Below, one piece after another: positions 35,355-47,509 of a DNA stretch of 64,000 nucleotides. Under the pieces are notes generated by a model, which had not been told where the DNA came from, made no database searches, and saw nothing but the letters and a program-made list of their open reading frames with translations. How positions within the stretch are numbered: position 1 is the first letter of the stretch; every line of letters begins with the position of its first letter. The position numbers and the translations under genes are program-made. Source of the DNA: Ulva prolifera (Eukaryota; Chlorophyta; Ulvophyceae; Ulvales; Ulvaceae); the NCBI GenBank assembly GCA_023078555.1, contig CM041200.1:1682001-1746000 (forward strand), written 5' to 3'.

Positions 35355-36347
35355 TTCTTTGACCGAGTGCCCGATGGACTGCTACCACGCTTGATTCAGT
35401 TCGTCAATGTCTACGTGCATCTCAGCGCACTATCGCCCATGTTCTATGGTTGTACGACTTGCTGGTTGTAACTGGGCATGTTGTGATTCGAGTGTGTATA
35501 TCACCCGGCAGAACATGTGTCCCCGAGCTAAAATGCCCGAAACGAATCAGCATGCAGCGAAAGCCATGCCTGTATGCAGCCCCCTAGCACAAAAGATCTT
35601 TCCCGATCAGTTCAATAGGGGAGTTTGTTGGAGATCGCGCGCGAGCAAGCGGTTTGCCGATCATTGTGTCGGTCTTCTTTCACATGCATTTGCATTAGAG
35701 CAAGCTTCCAGCCATCATTGAAAACAAGCAGCACCGCAAGGTAAGTACTCACCTTCTAGCACCTGTACCCAATTCTTTATGACGTTGCTACAGCATTGTG
35801 CGGGATCAGCTTCGGGTGATCTAGCGTCACGCGCCTGTTTGATGTGCTGCGTAAGGCCGACGGTCCAGAATTCGCTAATGTGCGACCGGATTCAAGATTA
35901 GCGGTGATTGCGCCCACGGGCGGCTCACTCTGGCAAGACGCCCGTGGGCCCAGCTGGGATTGCAAAAAATGGGTGAGCGCTGAAGCACTACGCTGTTGCC
36001 CCAGCGTGTTGTTAGGTGGCCCGAAACGAACAATGTAGGAGATGCGCTGCCCCCGCAGACATCATTGTAGTTTCCTGGGAGATACGATACACGTAACGCC
36101 ATGCCCACAATCTTGACAGACACCGCTGCAAAGTGCCATGGCGGCGGGGCTCGTGCGTGCAGCGTTGAAGTCCACTAGGGACTGGACACCCTGCGGCAAT
36201 GCTCCGCAAGAAGCACTGGTGCCTAACGGAGCAAACGAGATCAACGCAAGATACCACGGACGCTTGAATAATTATAAGGCGAGAGCGGACTGGGAGTGCC
36301 GAAGATGAGACACCATTCACCTGTGCGGCCGTTTACAGCCGCATATG

Positions 36348-36419
36348 AAAAGTAAAGTAAACCTGAATTTCCTAAGCCATGTCCTGAAGCAGAAATTGAC
36401 AACTCCGGAGAAACGGGAC
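36348..36419. repeat. Copy 1 of a ~70-bp dispersed repeat
   Basis: This stretch matches 55719-55787 at roughly 80 percent by eye, from the shared GTAAAGTAAA start to the shared ACGGGAC end, with short gaps. The flanks are CATATG and CACATG, possibly a worn target duplication. Confidence 0.7.
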
Positions 36420-37389
36420 CACATGTGCCGTCTGGCTCGCTGCTCCTTGATCATGGTGAGCAACTGCCGCAACCACCCCGCGATGGCGTACACATGCCTA
36501 TCATAAGAGCCCCAAAGTTTGGTCGCAGCATTTCCCACATGGGCACCATGTCGATCCTGTTCGTTCTTACAGCTTCTCGGACTGGTACATGAAGAGGAAT
36601 ATATACACAGAGATCAGGAAGCACAACAAAGCGAACTGCGCGGATCATCAACATGGGGCACAGATTCCCAGCGTAACTGCATCGGCCATTCTGTGGCCCT
36701 AGCTCATGGTGCTGCGTGCTTGAAGACTCAGCCAGAAGAGGAGATTAATATGTCACAAGCCACTTCAACAGGATTTATCAACATGGGGCTGGTGCCACTT
36801 GCACAAAAGCGTCATGTGTGCCATTTTAAAACCCTGACGAGGCTGCCATACTGCCTGCAAGCCTCATCTGGGGGGAAGGATATTACGATCAGGCCTGTTT
36901 CGTGGTGGGGTCCGAGGATTGGCAATGGTATGTGGTGGTCCTGCAGGGCACTGCCAAATGATACCTTTGGCTGAAGCACGGGGCTGGGGAGCACGCCTGG
37001 GGGATGTCGAGCTGCCGGCATCTGATGCGGTGCCAGCTGCAAAATCAAATGATTCCACCGGGGCAGCTGCGCGGTGTGACCTGTAACCAGTAGTGAACAC
37101 CCCTCATGGGTGCCGTGCAGGATCCCGATAAGAGAGGGAAATTCTGTGAAGAACCCGGGGGCCGGCGCAGCCAACCACAGGGACTTCAACATGAGCTGTG
37201 TATGGCTCACTTGGGATTTCTCAATGACGAGCAGCCCTGCAGGCGACTCCAGACACGGATGACGACATGGGTGCGTCTGTTGAGGAGCTCAACATCTGCA
37301 GGCGGAGCGTGTGTAGGAGTTGGACTTGTAATGCTGCTTTGAATGTGCATGAAGCTTCCCTTCGCGGCACTTGCAGCGCAAAACTGTGA

Positions 37390-37415
37390 CCCCCCCCCCC
37401 CCCCCCCCCCCCCCC
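37390..37415. repeat. Poly-C tract (26 bp)
   Basis: An uninterrupted run of 26 C on the plus strand. Confidence 0.95.
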
Positions 37416-38264
37416 TCTGGCATTCAGCACACTACCGGGATTGCGATTTCAGTCGGGCAGAGCAATGGAGCGCAGTCTGATGAAAGCACGAGTTTATCGG
37501 GATTACCTTGGTGAAAGGGAGACCTGCACAAGACTGGAGCCGTGTCGTCTTTGCGGTGACCCTGCCCGAACGCGAACGCATAGAACCGCACCGTGGCCTG
37601 CGGTGGCATCAACTACCTGCTCATGAATGTGGAGGTGTCATAGCTGTGTCATGATCAGGTGAGGCCACATGTTCTTGCATGATTATTGATGCGGGAGTGG
37701 CGCCCGGTGGCGGGTGGCTGCGGACACCCGTGCTGTGGGCCGCAGGGGAGGGGCACGTGCTTGTGCAAGGGCATAGACATCCCACAAGCCGACGACCAGT
37801 GGCCTGGCTTGAGCCCCTACATCCATGCAACAGATACTGAAGCGCGCCCACACACTGCGTGCCCGTAACAGCACGTGCAACTGTACATGTCACCCTCGAG
37901 AAGTGCAGGCTTCGACACTGCCAATGCTCACACTGTGTTGATCGACCGGTCAGTGATGTGGCAGCGACATACTGGGACAGATCCACTAAACACAGAGCTC
38001 GCAGCAGCTGCACACATGATTTCCTGTGCAGGAGTACACAAGCTGAATCACAACCGCACCCTGTTATCGTTATCAGCGGAGTGATATCAAGCACTGGCTG
38101 CCTTGAATCATCCCGGACAACTTGCAATCACAATCAATAATGCGAGCAACTTTTCCCGGCATCGGTGCGGTAGTGTCACATAACACATTCCCAAGCACCG
38201 TTCCGTATCAATAATCTGATATACATGATGTGTTTGCATACATGAAATGTTCTCTCGTAGTGTC

Positions 38265-39832
38265 TCATGTGTCAACGGTGGATCCTTGCAGTACTTTGAG
38301 GAGCTTTTGCAATTCTGCGACAGGCAGAGGTATGAACAGCAGCTCTGTCCCATCTTGTGTCTTCCTCCGTTTCAACAGATCATGATCCTTGTACTCTGTA
38401 AGGTGAGCTTTCAATGTTTCGTCGCTGCTGACCAGCAGTCGCTCACGGCAAACACGGAACAGATGCTCATACGTGACGCCTGCAACCTCGTCGTCATCAC
38501 TTAGCAGCTCCCCTAGAAGAACTGCTATCAGGGTGCAGAACACCTGCAGTGTACAATGTCTCAACATATGACAAGTCTTAAGGTTATGTTTGCAACCCCT
38601 CATAGTCAGCATCAGTGATGTCAAAGCCTGAGACGTACGTGTTGCGAATTTTGTGTCAGAGTCTGCAGCACAGGCACAGCATCCACTTTTGCCTCACTTA
38701 CTGCCCGAGGCTTTAGGCATGGCTCTATCTCCCACGTTTCACTCCACAGCGGGAGTAGCGTCGGCACGTGGTGCCAGCACACTTGAAGCCTTTGGGAACT
38801 TGCAAAGTCATGCAGCAGACCGGTGTCAGGGTGGTCTGCAGTAGCAATCATGCGTACTGCTCGGCATCCAGCAAGCTGACACAGAACCGCGTGCTCTGCG
38901 TCATGCCGCAGAAGCCTTGCATCTAAGCTGTGAAAGACCAGATTTACCCACATGTCCACTCCACGCTCAGCTGCAATGCGCTTCAACATGGCTTCAGTTG
39001 ACATATTCCTGCATGGCAACTGCATGTAAGCTTTTCAGCTCTAGGGCGCATCTGCACAGCTCATGTGGGGCTCATGCAGGCGAATGTGACAATGCAATGT
39101 AAACAAGGAGCTTGCCTGAAGTTGACTGTGTCTATCCCACAGAGACAGCTCAAAACTGTAATTACTATTTGCTTTGCACTGAGCTTTCCGCGCCAGGCGT
39201 TAATCTCCACCAGCCCCCCTTCCGTCAGATACTGCTCAGCAAAATTTGCCAGCAGGTTCCTCTTGCTCCCAACGCCATACAGAATGACACTGAAGTTGGC
39301 CCTGAAATTCACACCAACTACATGTCATCAATGTATCGGCGCAGGTGCAGCATTTCCGGCCGATGTTTCTGTTGTACTGCCGTGCTTTCACGCCAAGTCA
39401 ATGAACACCCATTTGCTACTGGCGGAAGTGATCTGCAGGACTGAGGGCACATCTTGCTCAATATATGGGCATATTCATCATCCATCCTCAAGCGTGACTC
39501 CAACGCAACAGCAAGCGCACCTGAGCTCCATAATCCAATCTGCAAACTGATCATCATAGACAGCACAAGCAGATGGAACAGCTGTCTGAACCTCCTACAC
39601 AGTGGCTACCGCTTTGAGCACAATTCATGGTATTGAAGTGGAGCATGCAAGCTCCACGAGAACAGCACCTTGAGTTTGCCCGCGTATGAATCCGATTGAA
39701 TGAATGTTGAAGCCTCTGGTAGCAGGCTGGCCGTGCCTGATTCACAGCAGACCTTCTTCAGAGGTGCGAAGTATGAACTGTAACCCTCCATAGTGACAAG
39801 ATCAGGGGGGAAGCCTTTGACGGGAGCCACAA
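38265..39832 (-). CDS. ORC2: Origin recognition complex subunit 2 (N-terminus unresolved)
   Basis: Five exons on the minus strand, in coding order 39832-39669, 39594-39521, 39301-39166, 39019-38639 and 38543-38265, with matching phases, cover about 344 residues of the conserved C-terminal part. Diagnostic blocks are G-Y-S-S-Y-F (F-D-E-Y-F in human), Q-F-A-D-W-I-M-E-L-R, then V-I-L-Y-G-V-G-S-K-R-N-L-L at the P-loop-like turn of the degenerate AAA+ fold. Next come I-A-T-A-D-H-P-D-T-G-L-L and the winged-helix tail (C-R-E-R-L-L-V-S-S-D-E-T-L-K-A-H-L-T-E-Y-K-D-H-D-L-L). ORC2 is a core subunit that loads MCM at replication origins in the nucleus. The first recognised exon starts after a CTGTGCAG acceptor in phase 1, so at least one upstream exon with the divergent N-terminus remains unassigned in 39.84-41.0 kb. 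Confidence 0.9.
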
Positions 39833-41066
39833 CTGCACAGGGCAACTACAGCCTGTAAATGTCTTGATCAAATCAGCGACCTCTACCCGAATGAACACGA
39901 CCATACAAATATTGCATCCGTCAATCCGTCTTGTATGTGGTTTCACAGCTCAGGATGGCACTTAAACCGCTCGACAGACCTCGGCATCGTGCATCTGACG
40001 CGCCTGTTGTCGGATTTGAAAGTCAACTCTTTCCAACGCAGCAGCTTAGACCCCTCCATCAGAGAAGCAGAAAGACTGAAAGCAGCTCTGCATGTATGGA
40101 ACAAGGCCTCGGGGTTGCCGACGATCGAATGGGTTGTCTGCTCACATGCGATGATTCTCAGCAAGAATTGTGTATGCATGGTTGACACGGCCGGCTGGCT
40201 GCAGGAGAGACCGATCGGGCAGTAGCCCTGGGAGAGCTGTTGCGCGCGTGAATGTCTGCTTGACAGCAACGTAGGGCTGCGAACGCACGCTTCAGCACTC
40301 TTTCGGCTGGTTTGTCTTCACAACAATGCACATGCATCGGAGACGAGTGCACACACAATGCTACATCCCAACGAGGTACGTATTTCACCCACCGCCTACT
40401 GTGCACAGGTGCATCAGTACGTATGCGTGGCGTGTTCACTGATTCCGGGACAGGTAGACACACGCACACACAGATAGCATGCTCGCGGATATTATACCTA
40501 GACGTACATACTGTTTTAGAGATAGGACGGTGTACTAGTGCGGTAGGGACCTCGTTGATTTCACATGATCATCGGCTTCGGGGCAGCTTGTCGCTCTGAA
40601 CGTGAATGCCTAGATGGTGGTGTCTTGCCTCACACCACAACAAAACTTGCACAGTTAACCATACTGCCGAAAACCCCACCTCGTAGCAAGAGGTAGCATC
40701 CCCCTGCTTGAATAACCCGAGACCATCACAGTTTTAATAGTGGAAACTCCATCACGAAAGCCAAGGTGCGGCAGGGTGAAAGCCAACCACAAACCTATGA
40801 AGCAGCTTCGCTGGCATCACAGATCTTCGAGTTTTTAATCAATCACAATGGCATTTACGATTTGTTTGAACAACATAGTCGTCTGGCTTGCACTTGGCCA
40901 GCATGACGAGATCACCGTTTACAGACAGGTGAAAACCATCACATCTGTGCCATCCACGTCTCTCATAGCACCCCATCCGAATGCAGAAGGGAGAGTTTCG
41001 AACTACTGTGTGCATGGCTGAAGCGCTGCTCAACGCTTCCGCGAATAGGAGGCGGCATCGATCGGC
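39833..41066. other. Unassigned stretch between ORC2 and eS27
   Basis: The ORC2 N-terminal exon(s) should be here but were not identified, since that part of the family is poorly conserved. The rest is the 3' region of eS27. No other feature seen. Confidence 0.4.
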
Positions 41067-41977
41067 CTACTCGCTCTTTGCGCGGAAAGAGCAACCTGCA
41101 CACATATGCTCATTGTAGAACCGGGTTTGCCTGGCACATAAGTTGCACATAACAAGCACCTGTCACACCGGATTAACGACGCTACGTCAAAGCATTAGAC
41201 TGCGTAATGCCCGCGCAGGACTGCACACCTTCTGTCAGCCTGGCCTTCCCTCCCGTTGGTGTGCAGAGTGTGGTTGAACATGATCCACACATCACTACAC
41301 TCTGAGAGTGCGAGAAAACTGTTGTACTGCAAGACACAGTAGAGCGTCAACAGCTTGGCCTGATCAAACGACAGGTTGAACCGCCACGACCGTTTCGGAC
41401 CGACGAAGTACTCTACCATGATATTGCGGCCATGGCCGAAACATAAGCGCAAAGTACTATTGAAAGCGCAGCAGCTATCAGGACGGTATGCGGCTCAGAA
41501 CGTTGCCACTGCTACTCCGCGCCACGGTCTTGCTGAGCCCGCTGGATCAGCAAGACAGCCTATACAGTGTAGACTTCTATGAGAACTTTTGAAACGGCCA
41601 GAAACTATATGCCATTGGCAACAAAGCTGCAAGGACAGTCGACAGGCACCATGCACCTGCGAGGTAGCCACCCATTTCATGCAACGATCACTGCGTTATA
41701 GTCCATGGACCACACAGAAACGACTGGGCAGGAGATGAACACAAGGGCTACGCCGAGTGCGCACATCTGAAAGCAGCCTTGGCATTTGACGTCCATGAAG
41801 AAAGAATTTGGGCTCTGTACCAAACGCTTGAGCTTGTGCGAGCGCTTTTCCAACTCTGCCGGAGGATGCAGCAAGTCAATGTCAGATTGCAGCACCTGCA
41901 AAATGTGGAGAGCGTCACATGACAGTTTATGCACGGCAGAACGACTTCAACGGGCTCCACCAAAGGCAGCGAACCAT
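41067..41977 (-). CDS. RPS27: 40S ribosomal protein eS27
   Basis: Exons on the minus strand are 41977-41975 (start codon only, tentative), 41895-41765, 41326-41229 and 41095-41067, giving 86 residues, the usual family length. The sequence runs [32 protein letters not shown], then the zinc-binding C-Q-G-C and C-G-S-C pairs, then [14 protein letters not shown]. All splice phases agree, including a nine-codon last exon. The first exon is inferred because green algal eS27 starts M-V-L and the second exon opens with V-L-Q. An ATG followed by GT sits 79 bp upstream, but its donor (GTTCG) is weak. Reading straight through to an ATG at 41934 is the alternative. The gene is head to head with eL27. Confidence 0.9.
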
Positions 41978-42286
41978 CTTTCTTGTGCTTGCACGACCGC
42001 CAGAACTGCGAAAAGGGGATGAGTGGTTCTTGCGTGTCACATTATGGATTGAACCAGTGCTTGCGGGTGTTGTGCGGCATCGCAAGACAGGTTCCTGAGT
42101 TCTGCCGCCGCCCAGGGCCCCCCATGTTCAGGGCTTCCCCCCGGATATGTCGTCCAACAGCCCCCCCCCCCCCCCCCCCCCCCCGTTGATGCATGTCCGA
42201 CGACTCGATGCAGTGGATCCGACAGGTTGGCATTCTAAGTTCTCCCACAAGCACGTTTCGTCCCTTTTTGGTGTTTGGTAGGCAAT
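41978..42286. promoter_or_regulatory. Divergent promoter of eS27 and eL27 with poly-C tract
   Basis: The two ribosomal protein genes start about 309 bp apart on opposite strands, so they must share promoter space, which would fit balanced output for the two subunits. A 24-base C run (42161-42184) sits roughly in the middle. No TATA box is evident on either side. Confidence 0.6.
42161..42184. repeat. Poly-C tract (24 bp)
   Basis: A run of 24 C on the plus strand, inside the eS27/eL27 divergent promoter. Confidence 0.95.
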
Positions 42287-44065
42287 ATGGTGAAGTTCTT
42301 GAAGGTGCGCATGTTGATCGTGTGTGAATCATCGATCAATTCTACTTTCGCAGGTGCAATCTTGCAGAACTTATTTCATATATGCAGCTTGCATAATACG
42401 TGTTCATGTGCAGCCGGGCAAGGTCGTGATCGTCCTTCAAGGACGCCATGCCGGCAAGAAGGCTGTCATCGTCAAGAGCCACGACGAAGCTTCCGGTTCG
42501 CGGCGATACGGCCATGCCCTTATCTGTGGTCTGTCGAAGGAACCTAGAAAGGTCGGTGTCTTTGCAAATTATGTTTTTGGTGGTCTGTTTCGGACCAGCT
42601 GACTGCTGGTGTTCAACATGAACGACGGTCATGTGCATATTTTCTCCTGTACAGGTCATCAAGAAGCAGTCAGTTAAGAAGCAAAACCGAAGAACCTCAC
42701 TGAAGGTACGCTTTCAGGGTCTCTCCGGATGCGTGTTGTCGCTCACCGGTGGCATGTCCGACTCACCGCAACAATGATCACATACTTGCAACATGCTCAT
42801 TGCATCACGACAGAGAAACTCAGCTGTGAAATCAGCGGATCGCAAGTTGCCGGAGCGAATCCTTCATAGGCTGCACATGTCGACAGTGCACGCACACCAT
42901 CAGGAACCATTCCTGCACTCTTGGCAATGCTGCTCCACATAGGCAGTACACCCCAACATCCCAGCGTGTATGCTTCAAATTATTGTAGCATCAATCTCAC
43001 ATGTCGCAACATTTGCTATTTCCGCTGCTCAGGTCCTGCTTCGGTCTTGTCGTGGGCAGATGGCTGGATAATAATTCTCAGCGAGTGTGCCTGCAGCCAC
43101 ATTGTGGCTGCATGGAAACAGGAACGCATGTAAACTATAGGTTGTCCCCATGTCGTGACAAGTGTGACTCCTTCAGCATTGTGGTGGACGTGAAATTGCA
43201 CATGGGATGTCGTTGCACATGAGAGTGATGCCATTACACGTCCTGGTTGTAGAAGGGCTGCTGAGAGATTTTATGCAGAAGCTTGGCCTCACACCCTTCC
43301 GGTGCAGCTGTGTCATCCTGCTTCCGCAACATTCTGTCATCGACACAAATCGCAGCTGATTTTCCGAATGCACCGAAGCCTGTGCGTGTTGCACGGGGGT
43401 TTTCTTGACGCGCCATGGGAAGCTTCTGCACAGTCATTAGAACCTGATGTCTGACCACCTATCAATTGAATTGTGAATGGACATATTTCTTCATGTGTCA
43501 ACCAATAGTGTGGCACCTTCAAGTGCCAGCCTATAATGTGGCACCTGCAGCGGTTTGGACAGTTTCCAATTTAACGTAAGACGGGCAGTCAGCTGTGCCC
43601 GTATTATGCTGAATTTCAGCATAGGTCACCAATGTTCAGGGATGATGTGGTAGGTGCATGCAGACCTTCATCAAGGTGGCCAACTACACACACCTGATGC
43701 CCACCCGCTACAATCTAAGCGACGTGGACCTCAAGAAGGTGATCTCAACGGAAACAATGGACAATGCTGAGAAAAAGAAGGATGCCAACAAGGTATGCCT
43801 CATTCAGATCGAGGATGCCGCTTGCAAAGCATGCTGGCTTCTGGTTTGGGCTTGTTTATGGTATGGTGTGGAGTCTATGGCAGACCATGGAAGGTTTGTA
43901 CTGCATATCGTGGCCCGCGAACATCTGTGATTGTTCCTGAATCATCTGAAGGGCGGGAATGCTGTTTACAATATTTCTGAACATGTTCAGGCTGCCAAAT
44001 CGTTGTTAGAGGACAAGTTCAAGACTGGTAAGAACAGGTGGTTTTTCACCAAGCTGAGATTCTAG
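42287..44065 (+). CDS. RPL27: 60S ribosomal protein eL27
   Basis: Five exons: 42287-42304, 42414-42551, 42655-42705, 43664-43792 and 43991-44065, all phase 0, giving 136 residues, the normal family length. The first exon encodes only M-V-K-F-L-K. The KOW motif follows ([21 protein letters not shown]), then [10 protein letters not shown]. Later exons give [13 protein letters not shown] and the C-terminal [14 protein letters not shown], which is nearly invariant in the family. It is a structural protein of the cytosolic large subunit. Intron 3 (958 bp) is much longer than the others. I looked for C/D-box guide RNA signals in the introns and found none that were convincing. Confidence 0.96.
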
Positions 44066-46185
44066 ACGGTCTGTAATCCGGGCAACTGCTTTCCCCCACA
44101 TTCCCTAGCCTCTAGGCCTCTCATCCGTATATCTTCTGGCTACAATCCGCTCAGGGGATACTTGTTAAAACTGGGGCATAGCCCGTCTTGATATCAATGT
44201 CGCATGCAGCGACGGGGTCATGTCTGTCGTTTGTCAGGAGGCCAACGTGCATGTTATTGCCATCTTATCGTTTCGATGTCTTCGATCGTTGAATCACGAT
44301 GTCGACATGCCGGTTAGCATGCATTGTCGGAACCATAGGCATTGTGCATATTCGAAATTGTTTTGGTTTTTGCACGGGAGTACGCATGAATGACTCGTCA
44401 GTTTGCATTGCCCAATCAACAATGTCCTGTGCGGGAGTCAGTATGGCACTCTTCGCATGCACTGCCGTTCGAGGTCGGTAGTGCAAAACACTGGATTTCC
44501 ACCTGCTGTCGACGACTCTTTAACCCTCGACGCAACTTCGTCTCTATTAATTGTTTACGCCAGGTTTGGGTGGTGTTGGAGCGAAACCGATTGCTATGCA
44601 TATGCTACTGCACGCTGATACTGGCTGTCATCCGTGATGCAATGTAATCGGTACCCCGTTACCTCGATATACCTCGAATATTCAGCATGCCACAATAAGT
44701 ACGCAATTGTGTCCACTTGGGGCGATGATATGTTCCGGTATCAGATGTTTGGATTACATGTTGTAAATGGCTACAAATGGCGAACTACCCTGAAGTTGAC
44801 CATTCCTCTTATCTAAATACTCATCTAGCTTTCTCCTGTGAGAACATTAATCGGTGAACATACTGACTGTCAGTTCACTGGGTGGTGCTTCTCCCCAAGC
44901 TGCAGCTTGGCCCCCGTCCTGTACGCTTGCAGTCCGAGAAACGTCTTCTAGAAAGGTAAATCAGGTGGCCACGTTCGGTAGCTGCTGTCACACACAGTAC
45001 GGCTGGCTGGGCCGCATTGTATAGGCAGCTTGTCGACTGAGCTGCCACTCCGTCTTTCTATTCTTGAGCTGTGCCAGCAGTAGCAGGTGCGGCGTGAGAA
45101 GCATGAGCGAGCGCCCGTTCTTTGTCCTGGTACACAGCAGCTGCAACGGCAATGGCAGCCGCGTCATGCTTTTCTTAAGCTGTGGCTGGTCTTGCTTGAC
45201 GGGTGGTGGATGCGCAGATGATCGGGGTGATGCTTGCTCCATGATCTATGCGGCTGTGGCATCCAGGGTTTGGTGTACCCGTTCTCTACCGGACATGCTG
45301 ATGTCTTGATCGACAGCATCATTGTTCGGAAGAAGCATGAAGTGACCATCTGGTCGGGGAGCCTGCTATGGAAACGGATTGTGAACGAGATGGATGTATA
45401 TACCATGTGAAGCCGTTTCAAAATAAAACATAGAAACTGTATCCCAATCACAGGTTTCATGCTGATGCTGCTGAAGATCTGCTCAATGCCCCTGTTAGAT
45501 ACGGTCACTGTACGTGTTCAGATTTGTCTCACCTGCTGTAAATCTGTGTTTGAAAGGTCCTTGCTTTCGGGCGAAATTAATTCATTTGGACATCTGCGCG
45601 CATCATTGTTTGGTGGCCACACACTGTTATGACAATTGACATGCTAAGCAATGCGCACAGAGCATGACAACGCCAGGTTCAGGACTCAACGATCAATCAT
45701 ACTTGTGAAGCTGATCACTTCGGCAACGACGTCGTCAGTGTGTTGATGTATGAATGACAGGGTAAGGGAGACGCAGGCCCCACTCCAATCAGCAACCACA
45801 ACAGCGGGAAGGTAATTCAGTAAGAAGGACTACACAGAAGATGAAGGATGGGGGTATGCACGCCGAAAAGCTTAGGGGGATGCTGGATAGAGATAAACCT
45901 GCACCACAATCGCCAGGGCCACCGAGGCGAGGACACGCAATCCCTCAAGCGTTGCGCCAGGAGTCATGAACGGTTGCAGGTTCCCTCAGATGCTCCATTA
46001 GGGCAACGGACTAGATGTAGATGTTGCAGCCACACTGCTCACCACACTGAACATCAAGTGCCACCAGCCCTAGACCTCCTTCAGTTGGCAAGGCACACTT
46101 TGCAAGGCAGGCTCAAGTGATGCTCACAATCATACGCTGAGGAGCACCAGCATCGCATTCCACAACAACGGCCTGCAAATCACAG

Positions 46186-46221
<36 letters not shown>

Positions 46222-46723
46222 CCCCGGGGGTGTCGAGCAGGTGGTAATGCACGGTTGCGTCGCATCCCTGGGGGTGCATGCAGGATCCAGCCATGTTTAT
46301 TGCGAAGGCTGGGCTCCACCATCCACTGGACTGTACTGCAATGATGTTGTCTGGACTGCAGCATCGACATTGTTCAGAGTGCACAGCTTGGTCACTTGAC
46401 TGGCTGATGTGGGACTCATGCATTGCGGAACCAACACGGTGTGAGTGCTCAATGATCCCTTGCTGTTGCACTGATCTGCGCCGGAAGAGATTGACTACAC
46501 TATGTCATGTTTGAGATGCACACTTTCTATCTTCCATGATGCCGAAGTACTCATCACTACATGTGAATTCAGAGATATGTAATCCGCAACTAGTGTCGGG
46601 ACTGCACATACATCCCTTGGGTCATCGAATAGTACGCCCCCTGTGTGACCAGGACACGTGACACCAGTCAGCGATCGAGTAGTACAACAGAATACAAGGA
46701 CATCTCACCATCAAATGGACGTT
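44066..46723. other. Intergenic region, no recognised gene
   Basis: About 2.7 kb. The minus strand near 45060-45170 reads as an alanine/histidine-rich stretch ending in TAG (H-D-A-A-A-I-A-V-A-A-A-V-Y-Q-D-K-E-R-A-L) that looks like the C-terminus of some protein, with a Pro/Gln-rich possible exon just upstream at about 45180-45245. I could not extend it or name it. A 33-base C run is at 46186-46218. Confidence 0.35.
46186..46218. repeat. Poly-C tract (33 bp)
   Basis: The longest homopolymer in the window: 33 C, then T, six C and five G. Confidence 0.95.
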
Positions 46724-47509
46724 TTATGCTGCCTTTGGACGCTTCCGCACGGACTTGAGGGTTGATTTCTTCTCTGAAATGTACATGTGCAGGGCGCTCG
46801 CCATGGGTATACCAATCTGCACAGCGCATAACAAGGATTGGACACCTCTGTATGATTCACAAGTTCGTGTTGGAAAGAGCAGCCGTCCAGACGGATAGGC
46901 CCCAAGGTTTGCGCACCAGTAGCAGGCCTCCATCGACAGCCACATGTAGCGTTTCGACCACCTTCTGCACCACCTCTCTATGATTTGCTAAGTAAGCAAT
47001 GTTTGCCTCGAGGACCTCAGACAGGGCTGTGGCTTCCAATTCCGTATTTGTTGCTTTTGTGTTGATCACCAGGTTGAACAAACGGGCTGCATGCTGGAGA
47101 CCACCATCTGTGTCAGATAACTCACCAAGCAGGACCAATACACATGCAACAACATTGAACCAATCACTGCAAGGACTTGCAGAAGCTGACTTACCAGAAA
47201 TATAGTCACAACAGTGAACACGTTGAACGCCATGACAGCAGGGAAACGCTCTGATTTACCTCCTATTGCCGCCAGCATCCATGTGAACACAGAGATCAAA
47301 GCGGCAGCACCGAATGTCGTAAAAGAAATAGGGTCGCCAGCCTGAGGTGCGATACGCTCAGGCGCCCCAATGAAGCTGACTTTGAAAGCAAGCAAGAGGA
47401 ACCAGAAAGGACTTAGTGTTTTCACTGTACGCCGTAGCACTGGTAGAGTTTCATAGCGCTTGTCGACTGTCATTCGGTATGACCCGTCCTGGCCTTTCTG
47501 CACACGTCC
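46724..47509 (-). CDS. Unrecognised multi-pass membrane protein
   Basis: Three exons on the minus strand, 47509-47195, 47120-46917 and 46816-46724, join in phase 0. The first readable part is R-M-T-V-D-K-R-Y-E-T-L-P-V-L-R-R, followed by three hydrophobic segments (L-S-P-F-W-F-L-L-L-A-F-K-V; A-A-L-I-S-V-F-T-W-M-L-A-A-I; V-M-A-F-N-V-F-T-V-V-T-I-F-L). A soluble helical section follows, rich in Ala, Leu, Glu and Val (T-A-L-S-E-V-L-E-A-N-I-A-Y-L), then a Lys/Arg tail (S-E-K-K-S-T-L-K-S-V-R-K-R-P-K). The tail suggests ER or inner-face topology. I do not recognise the family. Translation could start at the ATG at 47473 or in an upstream exon. The acceptor of the second exon is the least secure join. 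Confidence 0.5.

Larger units (their letters stand above)
35355..38264. other. Intergenic region, no assigned gene
   Basis: About 2.9 kb without a recognised gene. Possible coding pieces on the plus strand, near 37106-37270 and 37440-37625, have charged protein-like sequence, but I found no family and no confident splice chain. It contains a repeat of about 70 bp at 36348-36419 that is shared with the copia element near 55.7 kb, and a 26-base C run at 37390-37415. Confidence 0.4.

Noticed and set aside
36519-37342. A plus-strand gene suggested by protein-like stretches
   Set aside because: Both strands are open, no family is recognisable and no splice chain could be made. It is mentioned only in the region note.
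39931-40469. N-terminal exons of ORC2 in overlapping open frames
   Set aside because: No frame there has a donor in the phase needed by the first firm ORC2 exon, and the family is too variable here to decide.
42305-43990. Guide RNAs inside the eL27 introns
   Set aside because: Ribosomal protein introns often host them, but I found no C and D boxes with a closing stem.
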